37,077 nt of DNA from Paraburkholderia sp. SG-MS1 (GCF_012275575.1 NZ_NPIH01000205.1:1-37077), one strand, 5' to 3'; numbered from the stretch's first letter, positions 8,832 through 17,011 are shown. Program-made: numbers and translations. Notes: generated by a model not told the origin, from the sequence alone.

Positions 8832-9476
8832 ATGACTCAACATCCTGGCAACCCTGCTGGTCTGCCCGACCCGCATGAGCTCGATCTGTTCGAATTTGCG
8901 CGAAGTGGGCGTCAGGCCGCGGGTGTCGTGCGCGTCTCGCAACTGCCGCGCATGTTAAACGAAGTCCCGGCAGAAGCGCCAGACCGCGATACCGCGTTCA
9001 CCTGGCAAGCCGAAGGGGCGACGCAACCGGAATTGCAGGATGACGGCACCGAGGGTCCGCAGCCTTATTTGAGGATGGCGGTTCACGGCGCCGCATGGCT
9101 CGAATGTCAGCGGTGTATGACGCCGTATCCGCAGGCGTTCAACATCGATGCAACTTACCGGATCGTCAACACTGAGGCGGAAGCCGAAGAGTTTCCGCTC
9201 GACGAGGATGAAGTCGAAGTGATCGTGGGCTCGCGCCAGTTCGATCTCGTCGACTTGATCGAAGAAGAGTTGCTGCTTTCCTTGCCGCTCGTGCCAAAGC
9301 ACGAAGTCTGTCCCGAGGTGCACGAGAGCCTGGTCTCTGGTGTGGCCGGTGCCGAAGGCGAGGGCGACGAAGCCGCGCAGGACGAAGCTGGCGAGGGCGA
9401 TGAGCCCAAGCGGCCCAATCCGTTCGCGGCGCTCGAAAGTCTCAAGCGCGGTGAGCCGGGCGACAAGAAGCACTGA
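8832..9476 (+). CDS. yceD: YceD family (DUF177) rRNA-accumulation protein
   Basis: YceD proteins are conserved beside rpmF in bacteria and plants and have been linked to 23S rRNA accumulation. The 214-residue protein has the family core: the Cys pair of LECQRCMTPY, the acidic stretch EEFPLDEDEVEVI, DLVDLIEEELLLSLPLVPKH, and the closing NPFAALESLKRG. An acidic insert (about 175-195) precedes that last motif. The ATG at 8832 begins MTQHPGNPAGLPDPHELDLF; a longer frame upstream has no family similarity. It is the first gene of the rpmF-fab cluster, with rpmF 101 bases downstream. Confidence 0.9.
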   Translation: MTQHPGNPAGLPDPHELDLFEFARSGRQAAGVVRVSQLPRMLNEVPAEAPDRDTAFTWQAEGATQPELQDDGTEGPQPYLRMAVHGAAWLECQRCMTPYPQAFNIDATYRIVNTEAEAEEFPLDEDEVEVIVGSRQFDLVDLIEEELLLSLPLVPKHEVCPEVHESLVSGVAGAEGEGDEAAQDEAGEGDEPKRPNPFAALESLKRGEPGDKKH

Positions 9477-9505
9477 ACAGTTGCATGGGAGCGCGATGCG
9501 GGCGC

Positions 9506-9553
9506 ATTGGCCATTCGGCCAATGGCGGACACCGGATCGGGCTGTGTTAGAAT
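9506..9553 (+). promoter_or_regulatory. Hairpin and extended -10 promoter before rpmF
   Basis: A perfect 7-bp inverted repeat ATTGGCC/GGCCAAT (9506-9523) is followed by TGT-TAGAAT (9545-9553), an extended -10 element. No good -35 is present, as is common with extended -10 promoters. Transcription from about 9560 would give rpmF its own short leader with the ribosome-binding site AGGAG at 9567-9571. Confidence 0.6.
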
Positions 9554-9577
9554 TCGGAAAATTTTTAGGAGTTAGTC

Positions 9578-9757
9578 ATGGCAGTTCAACAAAATAAGAA
9601 GTCGCCGTCGAAGCGCGGTATGCACCGTTCGCACGATTTCCTGACGGCAGCGCCGCTGGCCGTGGAACCGAGCACGGGCGAAGTGCATCTGCGTCACCAC
9701 GTTAGCCCCAACGGCTACTATCGCGGCAAGAAAGTCGTCAAGACGAAGAACGACTAA
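9578..9757 (+). CDS. rpmF: 50S ribosomal protein L32
   Basis: This 59-residue basic protein begins [20 protein letters not shown], the conserved start of bacterial L32, and ends in a Lys-rich tail ([13 protein letters not shown]). It is a structural protein of the large subunit. L32 of this type lacks the zinc-binding Cys motifs seen in some phyla. The start is fixed by homology and by AGGAG seven bases upstream. It sits between yceD and plsX, the order seen in E. coli and most proteobacteria, and is followed by a terminator-like hairpin at 9829-9858. Confidence 0.96.
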
Positions 9758-9828
9758 TCGTTTCACTGCGTTGCGCCCTTTGGCGTTTCGCGTGGCGATC
9801 GGCTCGCTTGACATTTTCCTGGTTCGGC

Positions 9829-9858
9829 AAAAAGGCGGCATTCAACTGCCGCTTTTTT
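9829..9858 (+). terminator. Terminator-like hairpin between rpmF and plsX
   Basis: A12-base arm from AAAAAGG to CGGCA pairs with TGCCGCTTTTTT around the loop TTCAAC with one G-T wobble. The T-tract ends 23 bases before the plsX ATG. A perfect TTGACA (9808-9813) lies just upstream but has no convincing -10. The hairpin probably lowers transcription from the ribosomal gene into plsX. Confidence 0.78.
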
Positions 9859-9881
9859 GTGCCTGAAATTCGTCGCACTCC

Positions 9882-10988
9882 ATGACAGTAAAGCTCACGA
9901 TAGATTGCATGGGAGGCGACCACGGCCCGTCCGTGACCGTTCCCGCTGCCGTCAACTTCGTTCGTTCGCATCCCGACGCGCAGCTGCTGCTCGTCGGCAT
10001 TGAAAGTGCGATTCGTGCGCAGCTGAAGAAGTTGAAGGCTCAGAACCTTCCGGCGCTCACCGTCGTGCCTGCTTCCGAGATCGTCGCGATGGACGATCCG
10101 GTCGAGGTCGCGCTGCGCAAGAAAAAAGATTCGTCGATGCGCGTGGCGCTGAACCGCGTCAAGGAAGGCGAGGCGCAAGCCTGCATTTCCGCCGGCAACA
10201 CCGGTGCGCTGATGGCGGTCTCGCGTTACGTGCTTAAAACGCTGGCAGGCATCGAACGCCCGGCCATCGCGTTCGCGCTGCCCAATCCCAATGGCTACAC
10301 GATGATGCTCGATCTCGGCGCCAACGTCGACTGCGAGCCGCAGCATCTGCTGCAGTTCGCCGAGATGGGGCACGCGCTCGTGTCGGCGCTCGAAAGTAAG
10401 GAGCGGCCCACCATCGGACTACTCAACATCGGCGAAGAAGTCATCAAGGGCAACGACACCATCAAACGTGCCGGCGAACTGCTGCGCGCGAGTACACTTA
10501 ACTTTCACGGCAACGTCGAAGGTAACGATATCTTCAAGGGCACGGTCGACGTCATCGTCTGCGACGGTTTTGTCGGCAATGTCGCGCTGAAGACGTCGGA
10601 AGGTCTCGCGCAGATGCTGACCAATATCATCAAGGAAGAGTTCGGACGTTCGTGGCTCACCAAGGTGATGGCCGTGCTCGCGATGCCGGTATTGATGCGC
10701 TTCAAGAAACGCGTCGATCACCGGCAATACAATGGCGCCGCGCTGCTCGGTCTGCGCGGACTGGTGATCAAAAGCCACGGTTCGGCCGATGCCTACGGGT
10801 TTGAGTGGGCTATCAAACGCGGGTATGATGCCGTCAAAAACGGCGTGCTGGAGCGCCTTGCGCGAGCGATGGAAGAGAACGCCGGTTCTCTCGAACAGGC
10901 GGCGCGCGACGCAAGCGGTGCGGGTCACGCAAGCCCGATCGCCGGCCAGCCTGCCGAGCCCTACGCTGCGCAATCCTCGAAGGCATAA
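9882..10988 (+). CDS. plsX: Phosphate acyltransferase PlsX
   Basis: PlsX makes acyl-phosphate from acyl-ACP for the PlsY step of phospholipid synthesis, linking fatty acid and membrane lipid synthesis. The 368-residue protein starts [11 protein letters not shown], the family N-terminus, and has the conserved [10 protein letters not shown] and [14 protein letters not shown] ([14 protein letters not shown]) motifs. Residues from about 345 onward are a variable Ala-rich tail. Its stop codon shares one base with the fabH ATG (TAATG), so translation is coupled to fabH. The gene follows rpmF after a terminator-like hairpin, which would set its level apart from the ribosomal protein. Confidence 0.96.
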   Translation: MTVKLTIDCMGGDHGPSVTVPAAVNFVRSHPDAQLLLVGIESAIRAQLKKLKAQNLPALTVVPASEIVAMDDPVEVALRKKKDSSMRVALNRVKEGEAQACISAGNTGALMAVSRYVLKTLAGIERPAIAFALPNPNGYTMMLDLGANVDCEPQHLLQFAEMGHALVSALESKERPTIGLLNIGEEVIKGNDTIKRAGELLRASTLNFHGNVEGNDIFKGTVDVIVCDGFVGNVALKTSEGLAQMLTNIIKEEFGRSWLTKVMAVLAMPVLMRFKKRVDHRQYNGAALLGLRGLVIKSHGSADAYGFEWAIKRGYDAVKNGVLERLARAMEENAGSLEQAARDASGAGHASPIAGQPAEPYAAQSSKA

Positions 10989-11977
10989 TGGCTCAATCCA
11001 CAATTTATTCCCGCGTGCTGGGTACCGGCAGCTATCTGCCGCCCAACCGCGTCACCAATCAGGATCTGGCTGAACGTCTCGCCAGCCACGGCGTCGAGAC
11101 GAGCGACGAATGGATCGTCGCCCGCACGGGTATCCATGCGCGCCACTTCGCCGAACCTGATGTCACCACCAGCGATCTCGCATTGATCGCGTCGCAGCGC
11201 GCGATCGAAGCGGCCGACATCGATCCGCAGTCCATCGATCTGATCATCGTCGCAACGTCCACGCCGGACTTCGTGTTTCCGAGCACGGCGTGTCTGTTGC
11301 AGAACAAGCTCGGCATCAAGAACCACGGCGCCGCGTTCGACGTACAGGCCGTCTGTTCCGGCTTCGCGTACGCGGTGGCGACGGCGGACAGCTTCATTCG
11401 CAGCGGCCAGCATCGCACGGCGCTCGTGATCGGTGCGGAAACCTTCTCGCGCATTCTGGACTTCAACGACCGCACCACCTGCGTGCTGTTCGGCGATGGC
11501 GCTGGCGCGGTGATCCTGCAGGCGTCCGAAGAGCCGGGCGTGCTCGCGAGCGCATTGCACGCGGACGGCAGCCATTCGAACATTCTCTGCACGCCGGGTA
11601 ACGTAAACGGCGGCGTGGTCGCCGGTAGCGCGTTCCTGCACATGGACGGCCAAGCGGTCTTCAAGCTCGCCGTCAACGTGCTCGAAAAAGTCGCGGTCGA
11701 GGCGCTCGAGAAAGCCAATCTGACAGCCGGGCAGATCGACTGGCTGATTCCGCATCAGGCCAATATCCGCATCATGCAAAGTACTTGCCGCAAGCTCGGC
11801 TTGCCGCAGGAACGCATGGTCGTCACGGTGGGCGAGCACGGCAATACGTCGGCTGCGTCCATTCCGCTCGCATTTGACGTCGCGGTACGCGACGGGCGCA
11901 TCAAGCGCGGCCAGAATGTGCTGATCGAAGGCGTCGGCGGCGGCTTCACCTGGGGTGCGTCGGTTATCCGCTTTTGA
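10988..11977 (+). CDS. fabH: 3-oxoacyl-ACP synthase III
   Basis: FabH condenses acetyl-CoA with malonyl-ACP to start each fatty acid chain. The 329-residue protein has the complete Cys-His-Asn triad: Cys123 in AVCSGFAYA, His256 in IPHQANIRI and Asn286 in GEHGNTSAA. The length is that of the family (317 in E. coli). It starts in a one-base overlap with plsX and is followed by a 98-base gap before fabD. It sits in the standard fab order and is a textbook member; I see nothing unusual in it. Confidence 0.97.
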   Translation: MAQSTIYSRVLGTGSYLPPNRVTNQDLAERLASHGVETSDEWIVARTGIHARHFAEPDVTTSDLALIASQRAIEAADIDPQSIDLIIVATSTPDFVFPSTACLLQNKLGIKNHGAAFDVQAVCSGFAYAVATADSFIRSGQHRTALVIGAETFSRILDFNDRTTCVLFGDGAGAVILQASEEPGVLASALHADGSHSNILCTPGNVNGGVVAGSAFLHMDGQAVFKLAVNVLEKVAVEALEKANLTAGQIDWLIPHQANIRIMQSTCRKLGLPQERMVVTVGEHGNTSAASIPLAFDVAVRDGRIKRGQNVLIEGVGGGFTWGASVIRF

Positions 11978-12075
11978 TAGCGGCCGCGACGAGCGCTGCT
12001 TGCGGCGCCCGTGTGCCGGTGTGAGATCGACGCCGCGCGCCACCCACATCTGACTAAATCGATTTTGGGGACGTT

Positions 12076-13011
12076 ATGAAATTTGCGTTCGTTTTTCCTG
12101 GGCAGGGTTCGCAGTCGGTCGGCATGCTCAACGCATTCGCCGATCATGCGATCGTGCGCGAAACGGTTCAGGAAGCGTCCGACGCGCTCAATCAGGACCT
12201 CGGCAAGCTGATCGCCGAAGGCCCCCTCGAAGATCTGAATCTCACCACCAACACCCAGCCGGTCATGCTGACCGCGGCCTACGCGGTCTATCGCGCATGG
12301 CAGCAGGCAGGCGGTCCGGCGCCGGCAATCGTCGCGGGCCATAGCCTCGGCGAATACACCGCACTGGTTGCCGCTGGCGCGATCGCGTTTCGCGATGCCG
12401 TGCCGCTCGTGCGTTTTCGCGCGCAAGCGATGCAGACCGCGGTGCCGGTCGGCGAAGGCGGCATGGCCGCGATTCTCGGCCTCGACGACGACACGGTGCG
12501 TGCAGTGTGCGCGGAAGCGTCGGTGGCGGGTGTCGTCGAAGCGGTGAATTTCAATGCGCCTGCGCAAGTGGTGATCGCCGGGCATAAGGCTGCGGTCGAA
12601 AAGGCCTGTGAGGTGGCGAAGGCGAAGGGCGCCAAGCGCGCGTTGCCGCTGCCGGTGTCGGCGCCGTTCCACTCGTCGCTGCTCAAGCCGGCGTCGGACC
12701 AGTTGCGAGCGTATCTGGCGAGCGTCAACGTGCAGGTGCCGGCCATTCCGGTCATCAACAACGTCGATGTCGCCGTGGTCAACGAACCGGCCGCGATCAA
12801 GGATGCCTTGGTGCGCCAGGCAGCCGGCGCAGTGCGCTGGGTCGAGAGCGTTCAGGCAATGGGTGCGCAGGGCGTCACGCACGTGATCGAGTGCGGTCCG
12901 GGCAAGGTCCTTGCGGGTTTGACCAAGCGTATCGACGGCAATCTGGTTGGCGCGTCGGTGTTCGATCCGGCGTCGCTCGAGGAAACCCTGAAGCTCGTGA
13001 CGGCAGGCTGA
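12076..13011 (+). CDS. fabD: Malonyl-CoA:ACP transacylase
   Basis: FabD moves the malonyl group from CoA to ACP, supplying the extender unit to FabH and FabF. The 311-residue protein opens with the family motif FVFPGQGSQ, carries the nucleophile Ser90 in GHSLGEY, and has the catalytic His in the APFHSSLL segment near residue 199. The ribosome-binding region is GGGGACG just before the ATG. The gap to fabG (108 bases) contains three inter-pairing hairpin arms. The length and motifs match the E. coli enzyme (309 residues). Confidence 0.97.
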   Translation: MKFAFVFPGQGSQSVGMLNAFADHAIVRETVQEASDALNQDLGKLIAEGPLEDLNLTTNTQPVMLTAAYAVYRAWQQAGGPAPAIVAGHSLGEYTALVAAGAIAFRDAVPLVRFRAQAMQTAVPVGEGGMAAILGLDDDTVRAVCAEASVAGVVEAVNFNAPAQVVIAGHKAAVEKACEVAKAKGAKRALPLPVSAPFHSSLLKPASDQLRAYLASVNVQVPAIPVINNVDVAVVNEPAAIKDALVRQAAGAVRWVESVQAMGAQGVTHVIECGPGKVLAGLTKRIDGNLVGASVFDPASLEETLKLVTAG

Positions 13012-13028
13012 AGGCCAAGTCGCATCGT

Positions 13029-13058
13029 AAGCGCCGGAAGAGCGGCGCTTGAGCGCCG
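13029..13058 (+). repeat. Three-arm alternating hairpin between fabD and fabG
   Basis: AAGCGCCG (13029-13036) can pair with CGGCGCTT (13043-13050), and part of that same middle arm, CGGCGC (13043-13048), can pair with GCGCCG (13053-13058). The two stems exclude each other. No T-tract follows, so this is not a simple terminator; it may affect mRNA stability or processing. Confidence 0.5.
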
Positions 13059-13119
13059 CCGCATCACGCATCGGCATCAGGAATCAATCAGCCCCTTAGA
13101 CGGGCATCTGGACTGACAG

Positions 13120-13866
13120 ATGGAAAAGACTCTCGACAAGCAGATCGCAATCGTGACGGGCGCCTCGCGCGGCATCGGACGTGCGATCGCCATGGAACTG
13201 GCGCGCCAGGGCGCGACAGTGATCGGCACGGCGACTAGCGAAAGCGGCGCCACGGCGATCACCGAAGCGTTTAATGCGGCCGGCGTGAACGGTCGCGGTG
13301 CGGTGCTCGACGTGAACGACGCGGCTGCGGCGGAAGCGCTGATCGATGGCACGGTGAAGGAATTCGGCGCGCTGCACGTGCTGGTGAACAACGCCGGTAT
13401 CACGCAGGATCAGCTTGCCATGCGTATGAAAGACGACGACTGGGACGTGGTGATCGACACCAATCTGAAGTCGGTGTTTCGTCTGTCGCGCGCGGTACTG
13501 CGTCCGATGATGAAGGCGAAGGGCGGCCGCATCATCAACATCACTTCCGTGGTCGGCTCGTCCGGCAACCCCGGACAGATCAATTACGCCGCCGCCAAAG
13601 CGGGCGTCGCAGGCATGACCCGTTCGCTCGCACGCGAGATCGGCAGCCGCAACATCACCGTGAATTGCGTGGCGCCGGGCTTCATCGATACCGACATGAC
13701 CAAGGGTCTACCGGAAGAGCAGCAGACCGCGCTGAAAACGCAGATTCCGCTGGGCCGTCTCGGCAGCCCGGACGACATCGCGCATGCCGTCGCGTTCCTC
13801 GCGTCGCCGCACGCAGGGTATATCACCGGCACGACGCTGCATGTGAACGGCGGAATGTACATGTAG
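13120..13866 (+). CDS. fabG: 3-oxoacyl-ACP reductase
   Basis: FabG reduces 3-oxoacyl-ACP to 3-hydroxyacyl-ACP with NADPH. The 248-residue short-chain dehydrogenase has the nucleotide-binding GASRGIG motif at about 14-20, the NNAG motif at 90-93, and the catalytic set Ser143, Tyr156 and Lys160 (YAAAK). The C-terminus (TLHVNGGMYM) is that of true FabG proteins, which, with its place between fabD and acpP, separates it from the many other reductases of this family. A stem-loop at 13889-13921 lies between it and acpP. Confidence 0.97.
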   Translation: MEKTLDKQIAIVTGASRGIGRAIAMELARQGATVIGTATSESGATAITEAFNAAGVNGRGAVLDVNDAAAAEALIDGTVKEFGALHVLVNNAGITQDQLAMRMKDDDWDVVIDTNLKSVFRLSRAVLRPMMKAKGGRIINITSVVGSSGNPGQINYAAAKAGVAGMTRSLAREIGSRNITVNCVAPGFIDTDMTKGLPEEQQTALKTQIPLGRLGSPDDIAHAVAFLASPHAGYITGTTLHVNGGMYM

Positions 13867-13888
13867 TGGCCAAATTCGGTTACTATCC

Positions 13889-13921
13889 GCGCCTTGACGC
13901 GTTTGCAAAAGCGTAAGGCGC
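13889..13921 (+). repeat. Stem-loop between fabG and acpP
   Basis: GCGCCTT (13889-13895) pairs with AAGGCGC (13915-13921), and an inner ACGC/GCGT stem extends the structure with small bulges. No T-tract follows directly, so it is more likely an mRNA end-stabilising or processing element than a full terminator. Confidence 0.55.
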
Positions 13922-13968
13922 ATGCCTTGACAGGAACCCGATGCGCTGCTTTTTTGCCGGGTCAAACC

Positions 13969-13977
13969 TGATAAAAT
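13969..13977 (+). promoter_or_regulatory. Putative extended -10 promoter of acpP
   Basis: TGA-TAAAAT fits an extended -10 element 44 bases before the acpP start. No good -35 lies at the right distance; a TTGACA at 13927-13932 is too far upstream. A separate promoter would explain how the abundant acyl carrier protein is made in excess of its neighbours. Confidence 0.45.
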
Positions 13978-14020
13978 GCGCGCACCTGTATTTTTGAACT
14001 TCTTTTCCCTTGGAGGGGTA

Positions 14021-14260
14021 ATGGACAATATCGAACAGCGCGTCAAGAAGATCGTCGCAGAACAACTGGGCGTTGCGGAAGCTGAAATCAAGAACGACGC
14101 TTCGTTCGTGAACGACCTCGGCGCCGACTCGCTCGACACCGTCGAGCTCGTGATGGCCCTCGAAGACGAATTCGGCATGGAAATTCCGGATGAAGAAGCC
14201 GAGAAGATCACCACCGTTCAGCAAGCGATCGACTACGCTCGCGCGAACGTCAAGGCCTAA
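14021..14260 (+). CDS. acpP: Acyl carrier protein
   Basis: AcpP carries growing acyl chains on a 4'-phosphopantetheine arm. The 79-residue acidic protein has the modification site Ser37 in the [15 protein letters not shown] motif and the four-helix pattern of bacterial ACPs. The arm would be attached by AcpS, also encoded in this window. A strong ribosome-binding site, GGAGGGG, precedes the ATG, in keeping with the protein's high abundance. It has its own likely promoter upstream and several hairpins downstream before fabF. Confidence 0.98.
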   Translation: MDNIEQRVKKIVAEQLGVAEAEIKNDASFVNDLGADSLDTVELVMALEDEFGMEIPDEEAEKITTVQQAIDYARANVKA

Positions 14261-14301
14261 AGTCATTCGCGCCTGCGTTTCTGCGTTGGCGGCGTATGAA
14301 G

Positions 14302-14357
14302 CCCTGCCGTGTCGGTTGCCGACGCCAGCAGGGGTGGCGCTTTTTGCCGCGCCTTTT
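14302..14357 (+). terminator. Nested hairpins after acpP
   Basis: CCCTGC (14302-14307) pairs with GCAGGG (14328-14333) enclosing an inner GTCGG/CCGAC stem. A second short stem, GGCGC/GCGCC (14336-14353), follows and is trailed by TTTT. Together they look like a weak terminator or an mRNA 3'-end stabiliser for the abundant acpP transcript. Confidence 0.55.
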
Positions 14358-14415
14358 GCCATGCAGGAGCCAGCGATGCTGACAGCGCAATTTTTCGCGC
14401 GATTGCCGACTTAAC

Positions 14416-14467
14416 AGCCACAGGGCACACAGGGCAGATTCCTGTGGCCGCTGTGGCTTTTGCTTTT
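14416..14467 (+). terminator. Switchable terminator-like hairpin before fabF
   Basis: The arm AGCCACAG (14416-14423) can pair with CTGTGGCT (14451-14458), which is followed by a T-rich run (TTTTGCTTTT), or, shifted by one base, GCCACAGG (14417-14424) can pair with CCTGTGGC (14441-14448). The two pairings compete for the same left arm. The second right arm ends 33 bases before the fabF GTG. A tandem 9-base duplication (CACAGGGCA, 14419-14436) makes up most of the left side. Confidence 0.55.
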
Positions 14468-14491
14468 GTCATCTATGAAAAAGGGGTTACC

Positions 14492-15730
14492 GTGAGCCGC
14501 CGTCGTGTTGTTGTTACAGGCCTGGGGCTGATTTCGCCTGTTGGCAATAATGTTGCCGACGGCTGGGCCAATCTGGTCGCCGGCAAGTCGGGTATTGCCA
14601 ATATCACGAAGTTCGATGCGTCGAACTTTTCGACTCGTTTCGCCGGCGAGGTGAAGGGCTTCAATATCGAGGACTACATTCCCGGTAAGGAAGCGCGCCA
14701 TATGGACACGTTCATCCATTACGGCGTGGCTGCAGGCATTCAGGCGATGCAGGACAGCGGCCTCGAAGTCACCGAAGAGAATTCGGAGCGTATCGGTGTG
14801 GTGGTCGGCTCGGGCATCGGCGGTCTGCCGATGATTGAAGTGACGCAAACCGAACTGCTCAATCGTGGTCCGCGCCGTATCTCGCCGTTTTTTGTGCCGG
14901 CGTCGATCATCAACATGATTTCTGGTCATCTGTCGATCAAGTTCGGCATCAAGGGTCCGAATCTCGCTATCGTCACTGCGTGTACCACCGGTCTGCATTG
15001 CATCGGCGAGGCTTCGCGTCTGATCGAATACGGCGACGCCGACGTGATGATCGCGGGCGGTGCGGAATCGACCGTGTCGCCGCTCGGTGTCGGCGGCTTC
15101 GCGGCGGCGCGTGCGCTGTCTCAGCGCAACGACGATCCGGCCACCGCGAGCCGTCCGTGGGACAAGGACCGCGATGGTTTCGTGCTGGGCGAGGGTGCCG
15201 GCGTGATGGTGCTTGAAGAGTACGAGCACGCGAAGGCGCGGGGTGCGAAGATTTATGCCGAAGTCAGCGGCTATGGGATGAGCGGCGACGCTTACCACAT
15301 GACGGCGCCGCTGGAAGACGGCGACGGCGCACGCCGCTGCATGCTGGCCGCGTTGAAGAACGCAGGCATCAACACCGATCAGGTGAATTACCTGAACGCG
15401 CACGGCACGTCCACGCCGCTCGGCGATCTGGCTGAGACCACCGGCATCAAGCGCGCATTCGGCGACCATGCCACAGACATGGTCGTGAACTCGACCAAGT
15501 CGATGACGGGTCACCTGTTGGGTGGCGCGGGCGGTCTGGAGTCGGTGTTTACCGTGCTGGCCGTGCATCATCAGGTGTCGCCGCCGACAATCAACATCTT
15601 CAATCAGGATCCGGCCTGCGATCTGGACTACTGCGCGAACACCGCGCGGGAGATGAAGATCGACGTCGCGCTGAAGAACTCGTTCGGGTTCGGCGGCACG
15701 AACGGCACGCTGGTCTTCAAGCGCGCCTGA
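14492..15730 (+). CDS. fabF: 3-oxoacyl-ACP synthase II
   Basis: FabF elongates acyl-ACP with malonyl-ACP. The 412-residue protein has the nucleophile Cys164 in VTACTTGLH and the two His motifs [11 protein letters not shown] and [11 protein letters not shown] chose the GTG at 14492 because the protein then begins [12 protein letters not shown], as family members do, and AAGGGG lies just upstream; the frame stays open further upstream but that part has no similarity. Translation from GTG and the hairpins ahead of it would both keep FabF below AcpP. The next gene starts 12 bases after its stop. Confidence 0.96.
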   Translation: MSRRRVVVTGLGLISPVGNNVADGWANLVAGKSGIANITKFDASNFSTRFAGEVKGFNIEDYIPGKEARHMDTFIHYGVAAGIQAMQDSGLEVTEENSERIGVVVGSGIGGLPMIEVTQTELLNRGPRRISPFFVPASIINMISGHLSIKFGIKGPNLAIVTACTTGLHCIGEASRLIEYGDADVMIAGGAESTVSPLGVGGFAAARALSQRNDDPATASRPWDKDRDGFVLGEGAGVMVLEEYEHAKARGAKIYAEVSGYGMSGDAYHMTAPLEDGDGARRCMLAALKNAGINTDQVNYLNAHGTSTPLGDLAETTGIKRAFGDHATDMVVNSTKSMTGHLLGGAGGLESVFTVLAVHHQVSPPTINIFNQDPACDLDYCANTAREMKIDVALKNSFGFGGTNGTLVFKRA

Positions 15731-15742
15731 TCGCCTGAGCGG

Positions 15743-16228
15743 GTGACGCGCCACTCGACGACGCCGGCCTGGCCGGCGCTTCCCCTTGCATCGGCAACGC
15801 CCGAAGGAGCGACGCAGCGGATTGCGCTGCGTCGCTCTTTGTCCATTGGCCTGGCATTGGGCATCTTCGTCCTGATGGCAACGTCGGCCGTCTACATCAG
15901 CGTCGCCTCGCGTCTGGGCGCGTTGCAGGCCGTTCCGTTGACGCTTGCCGTGGGAGCGTTGCTCACGCTTTGTGCGCTCAGGTACGAGCGTGCGCAGCCA
16001 GTCGCGCTGCGGATCGGCCGGGACGCGTTATCGGTCTGGGGCCGCTCAGGCACGCTGCTGGCGCAGGGACGGATCGCTGGCTGTTCGCAGTGGAGTGGCC
16101 GCTTGCTGGTCCTCACGCTCAAGCCGGAAGAAGGGCGTACGAGCACGCTGTTGCTTGCTGCCGACTCGCTTCCGGCGCCGCATTTCCGTGAATTGTCGGT
16201 GTTGGGCCGACGCGCCGCCGGTACCTGA
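15743..16228 (+). CDS. YgfX/CptA-like small membrane protein
   Basis: This 161-residue protein starts with GTG and has two membrane segments (about 33-53 and 60-78) followed by a soluble tail of about 80 residues. The tail resembles E. coli YgfX (CptA, DUF1434): a beta-rich stretch, then LLLAADSLPAPHFRELSVLGRR, which lines up with LWLAADSMDEAEWRDLRRIL. In E. coli YgfX is encoded next to SdhE and has been described both as a toxin affecting FtsZ and MreB and as a partner in flavinylation. No sdhE is present here. Its place between fabF and rpoE suggests co-transcription with one of them. The homology rests on a short motif and the topology, so the family call is moderate and the function is open. 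Confidence 0.6.
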   Translation: MTRHSTTPAWPALPLASATPEGATQRIALRRSLSIGLALGIFVLMATSAVYISVASRLGALQAVPLTLAVGALLTLCALRYERAQPVALRIGRDALSVWGRSGTLLAQGRIAGCSQWSGRLLVLTLKPEEGRTSTLLLAADSLPAPHFRELSVLGRRAAGT

Positions 16229-16289
16229 CTGTAACGACTGTAACCGCTGTTACCGGCGTAACGTGCCCTCGTGATGAGAACGCTACAAT
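16229..16289 (+). promoter_or_regulatory. 9-bp-periodic CTGTAAC repeat and -10 upstream of rpoE
   Basis: CTGTAAC (16229-16235), CTGTAAC (16238-16244), CTGTTAC (16247-16253) and GCGTAAC (16256-16262) recur every 9 bases. A good -10, TACAAT, lies at 16284-16289 with no -35 at the normal distance, so the repeat occupies the place where an activator could substitute for it. The last repeats also form GTTAC-CGGC-GTAAC and GTAAC-CGCT-GTTAC inverted pairs that exclude each other as RNA stems. Confidence 0.5.
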
Positions 16290-16329
16290 GGTGCCCCGCC
16301 ATGCGCCCTATAGTTAACGGATTTATCAG

Positions 16330-16929
16330 GTGAGCGAAAAAGAAATTGATCAGGTGCTGGTCGAGCGCGTCCAGAAGGGCGACAAGGCCGCGTTCGAGCT
16401 TCTGGTCTCCAAATACCACCGCAAGATTCTCAGGCTGATCTCACGCCTCGTGCGCGACCCGGCCGAAGTGGAGGATGTCGCGCAGGACGCCTTCATCAAG
16501 GCGTACCGGGCGTTGCCACAGTTTCGCGGGGAATCGGCTTTCTATACATGGTTGTACCGGATTGCGGTCAACACGGCAAAGAACTACCTTGCCACCCAAG
16601 GACGGCGGGCACCCACTTCGACCGAAGCAGATGCTGAAGAAGCTGAAACTTTCTCGGACGCCGACCAACTAAGGGATATCAACACGCCTGAGTCGATGTT
16701 GATGAGCAAGCAGATCGCTGAGACGGTCAATGCTGCGATGGCGGTTTTACCGGAAGAACTGCGCACCGCCATTACTCTTCGTGAAATTGAAGGTCTGAGC
16801 TACGAGGAAATCGCCGAGATGATGGGTTGCCCGATCGGCACCGTCAGATCACGAATTTTCCGCGCTCGCGAAGCCATTGCGGCAAAATTGCGTCCGTTGC
16901 TTGACACACCTGAAGGCAAGCGCTGGTAG
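16330..16929 (+). CDS. rpoE: Extracytoplasmic sigma factor RpoE/AlgU
   Basis: This 199-residue ECF sigma factor directs transcription of envelope-stress genes and is held by the anti-sigma factor encoded next. Region 2 is visible as DPAEVEDVAQDAFIKAYRAL with FYTWLYRIAVNTAKNYL, and region 4 as LPEELRTAITLREIEGLSYEEIAEMMGCPIGTVRSRIFRARE; both match AlgU/RpoE closely. The GTG at 16330 gives the normal length (E. coli 191). The order rpoE-rseA-rseB-mucD identifies the AlgU-type operon of beta- and gammaproteobacteria. Autoregulation is usual for this family, but I did not find a clear sigma-E promoter consensus ahead of it. Confidence 0.95.
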   Translation: MSEKEIDQVLVERVQKGDKAAFELLVSKYHRKILRLISRLVRDPAEVEDVAQDAFIKAYRALPQFRGESAFYTWLYRIAVNTAKNYLATQGRRAPTSTEADAEEAETFSDADQLRDINTPESMLMSKQIAETVNAAMAVLPEELRTAITLREIEGLSYEEIAEMMGCPIGTVRSRIFRAREAIAAKLRPLLDTPEGKRW

Positions 16930-17011
16930 TCCTCAGCCGGCCGATCGGGGCACGGCTGCAATATCTGGATTAGTGGTGTCACTACGGGGTATTTGTAAGA
17001 TGGGGAGCATC

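Noticed and set aside
9808..9836. TTGACA before plsX as a full promoter
   Set aside because: The -35 is perfect, but the bases 16-18 further on (AAAGGC region) do not resemble a -10.
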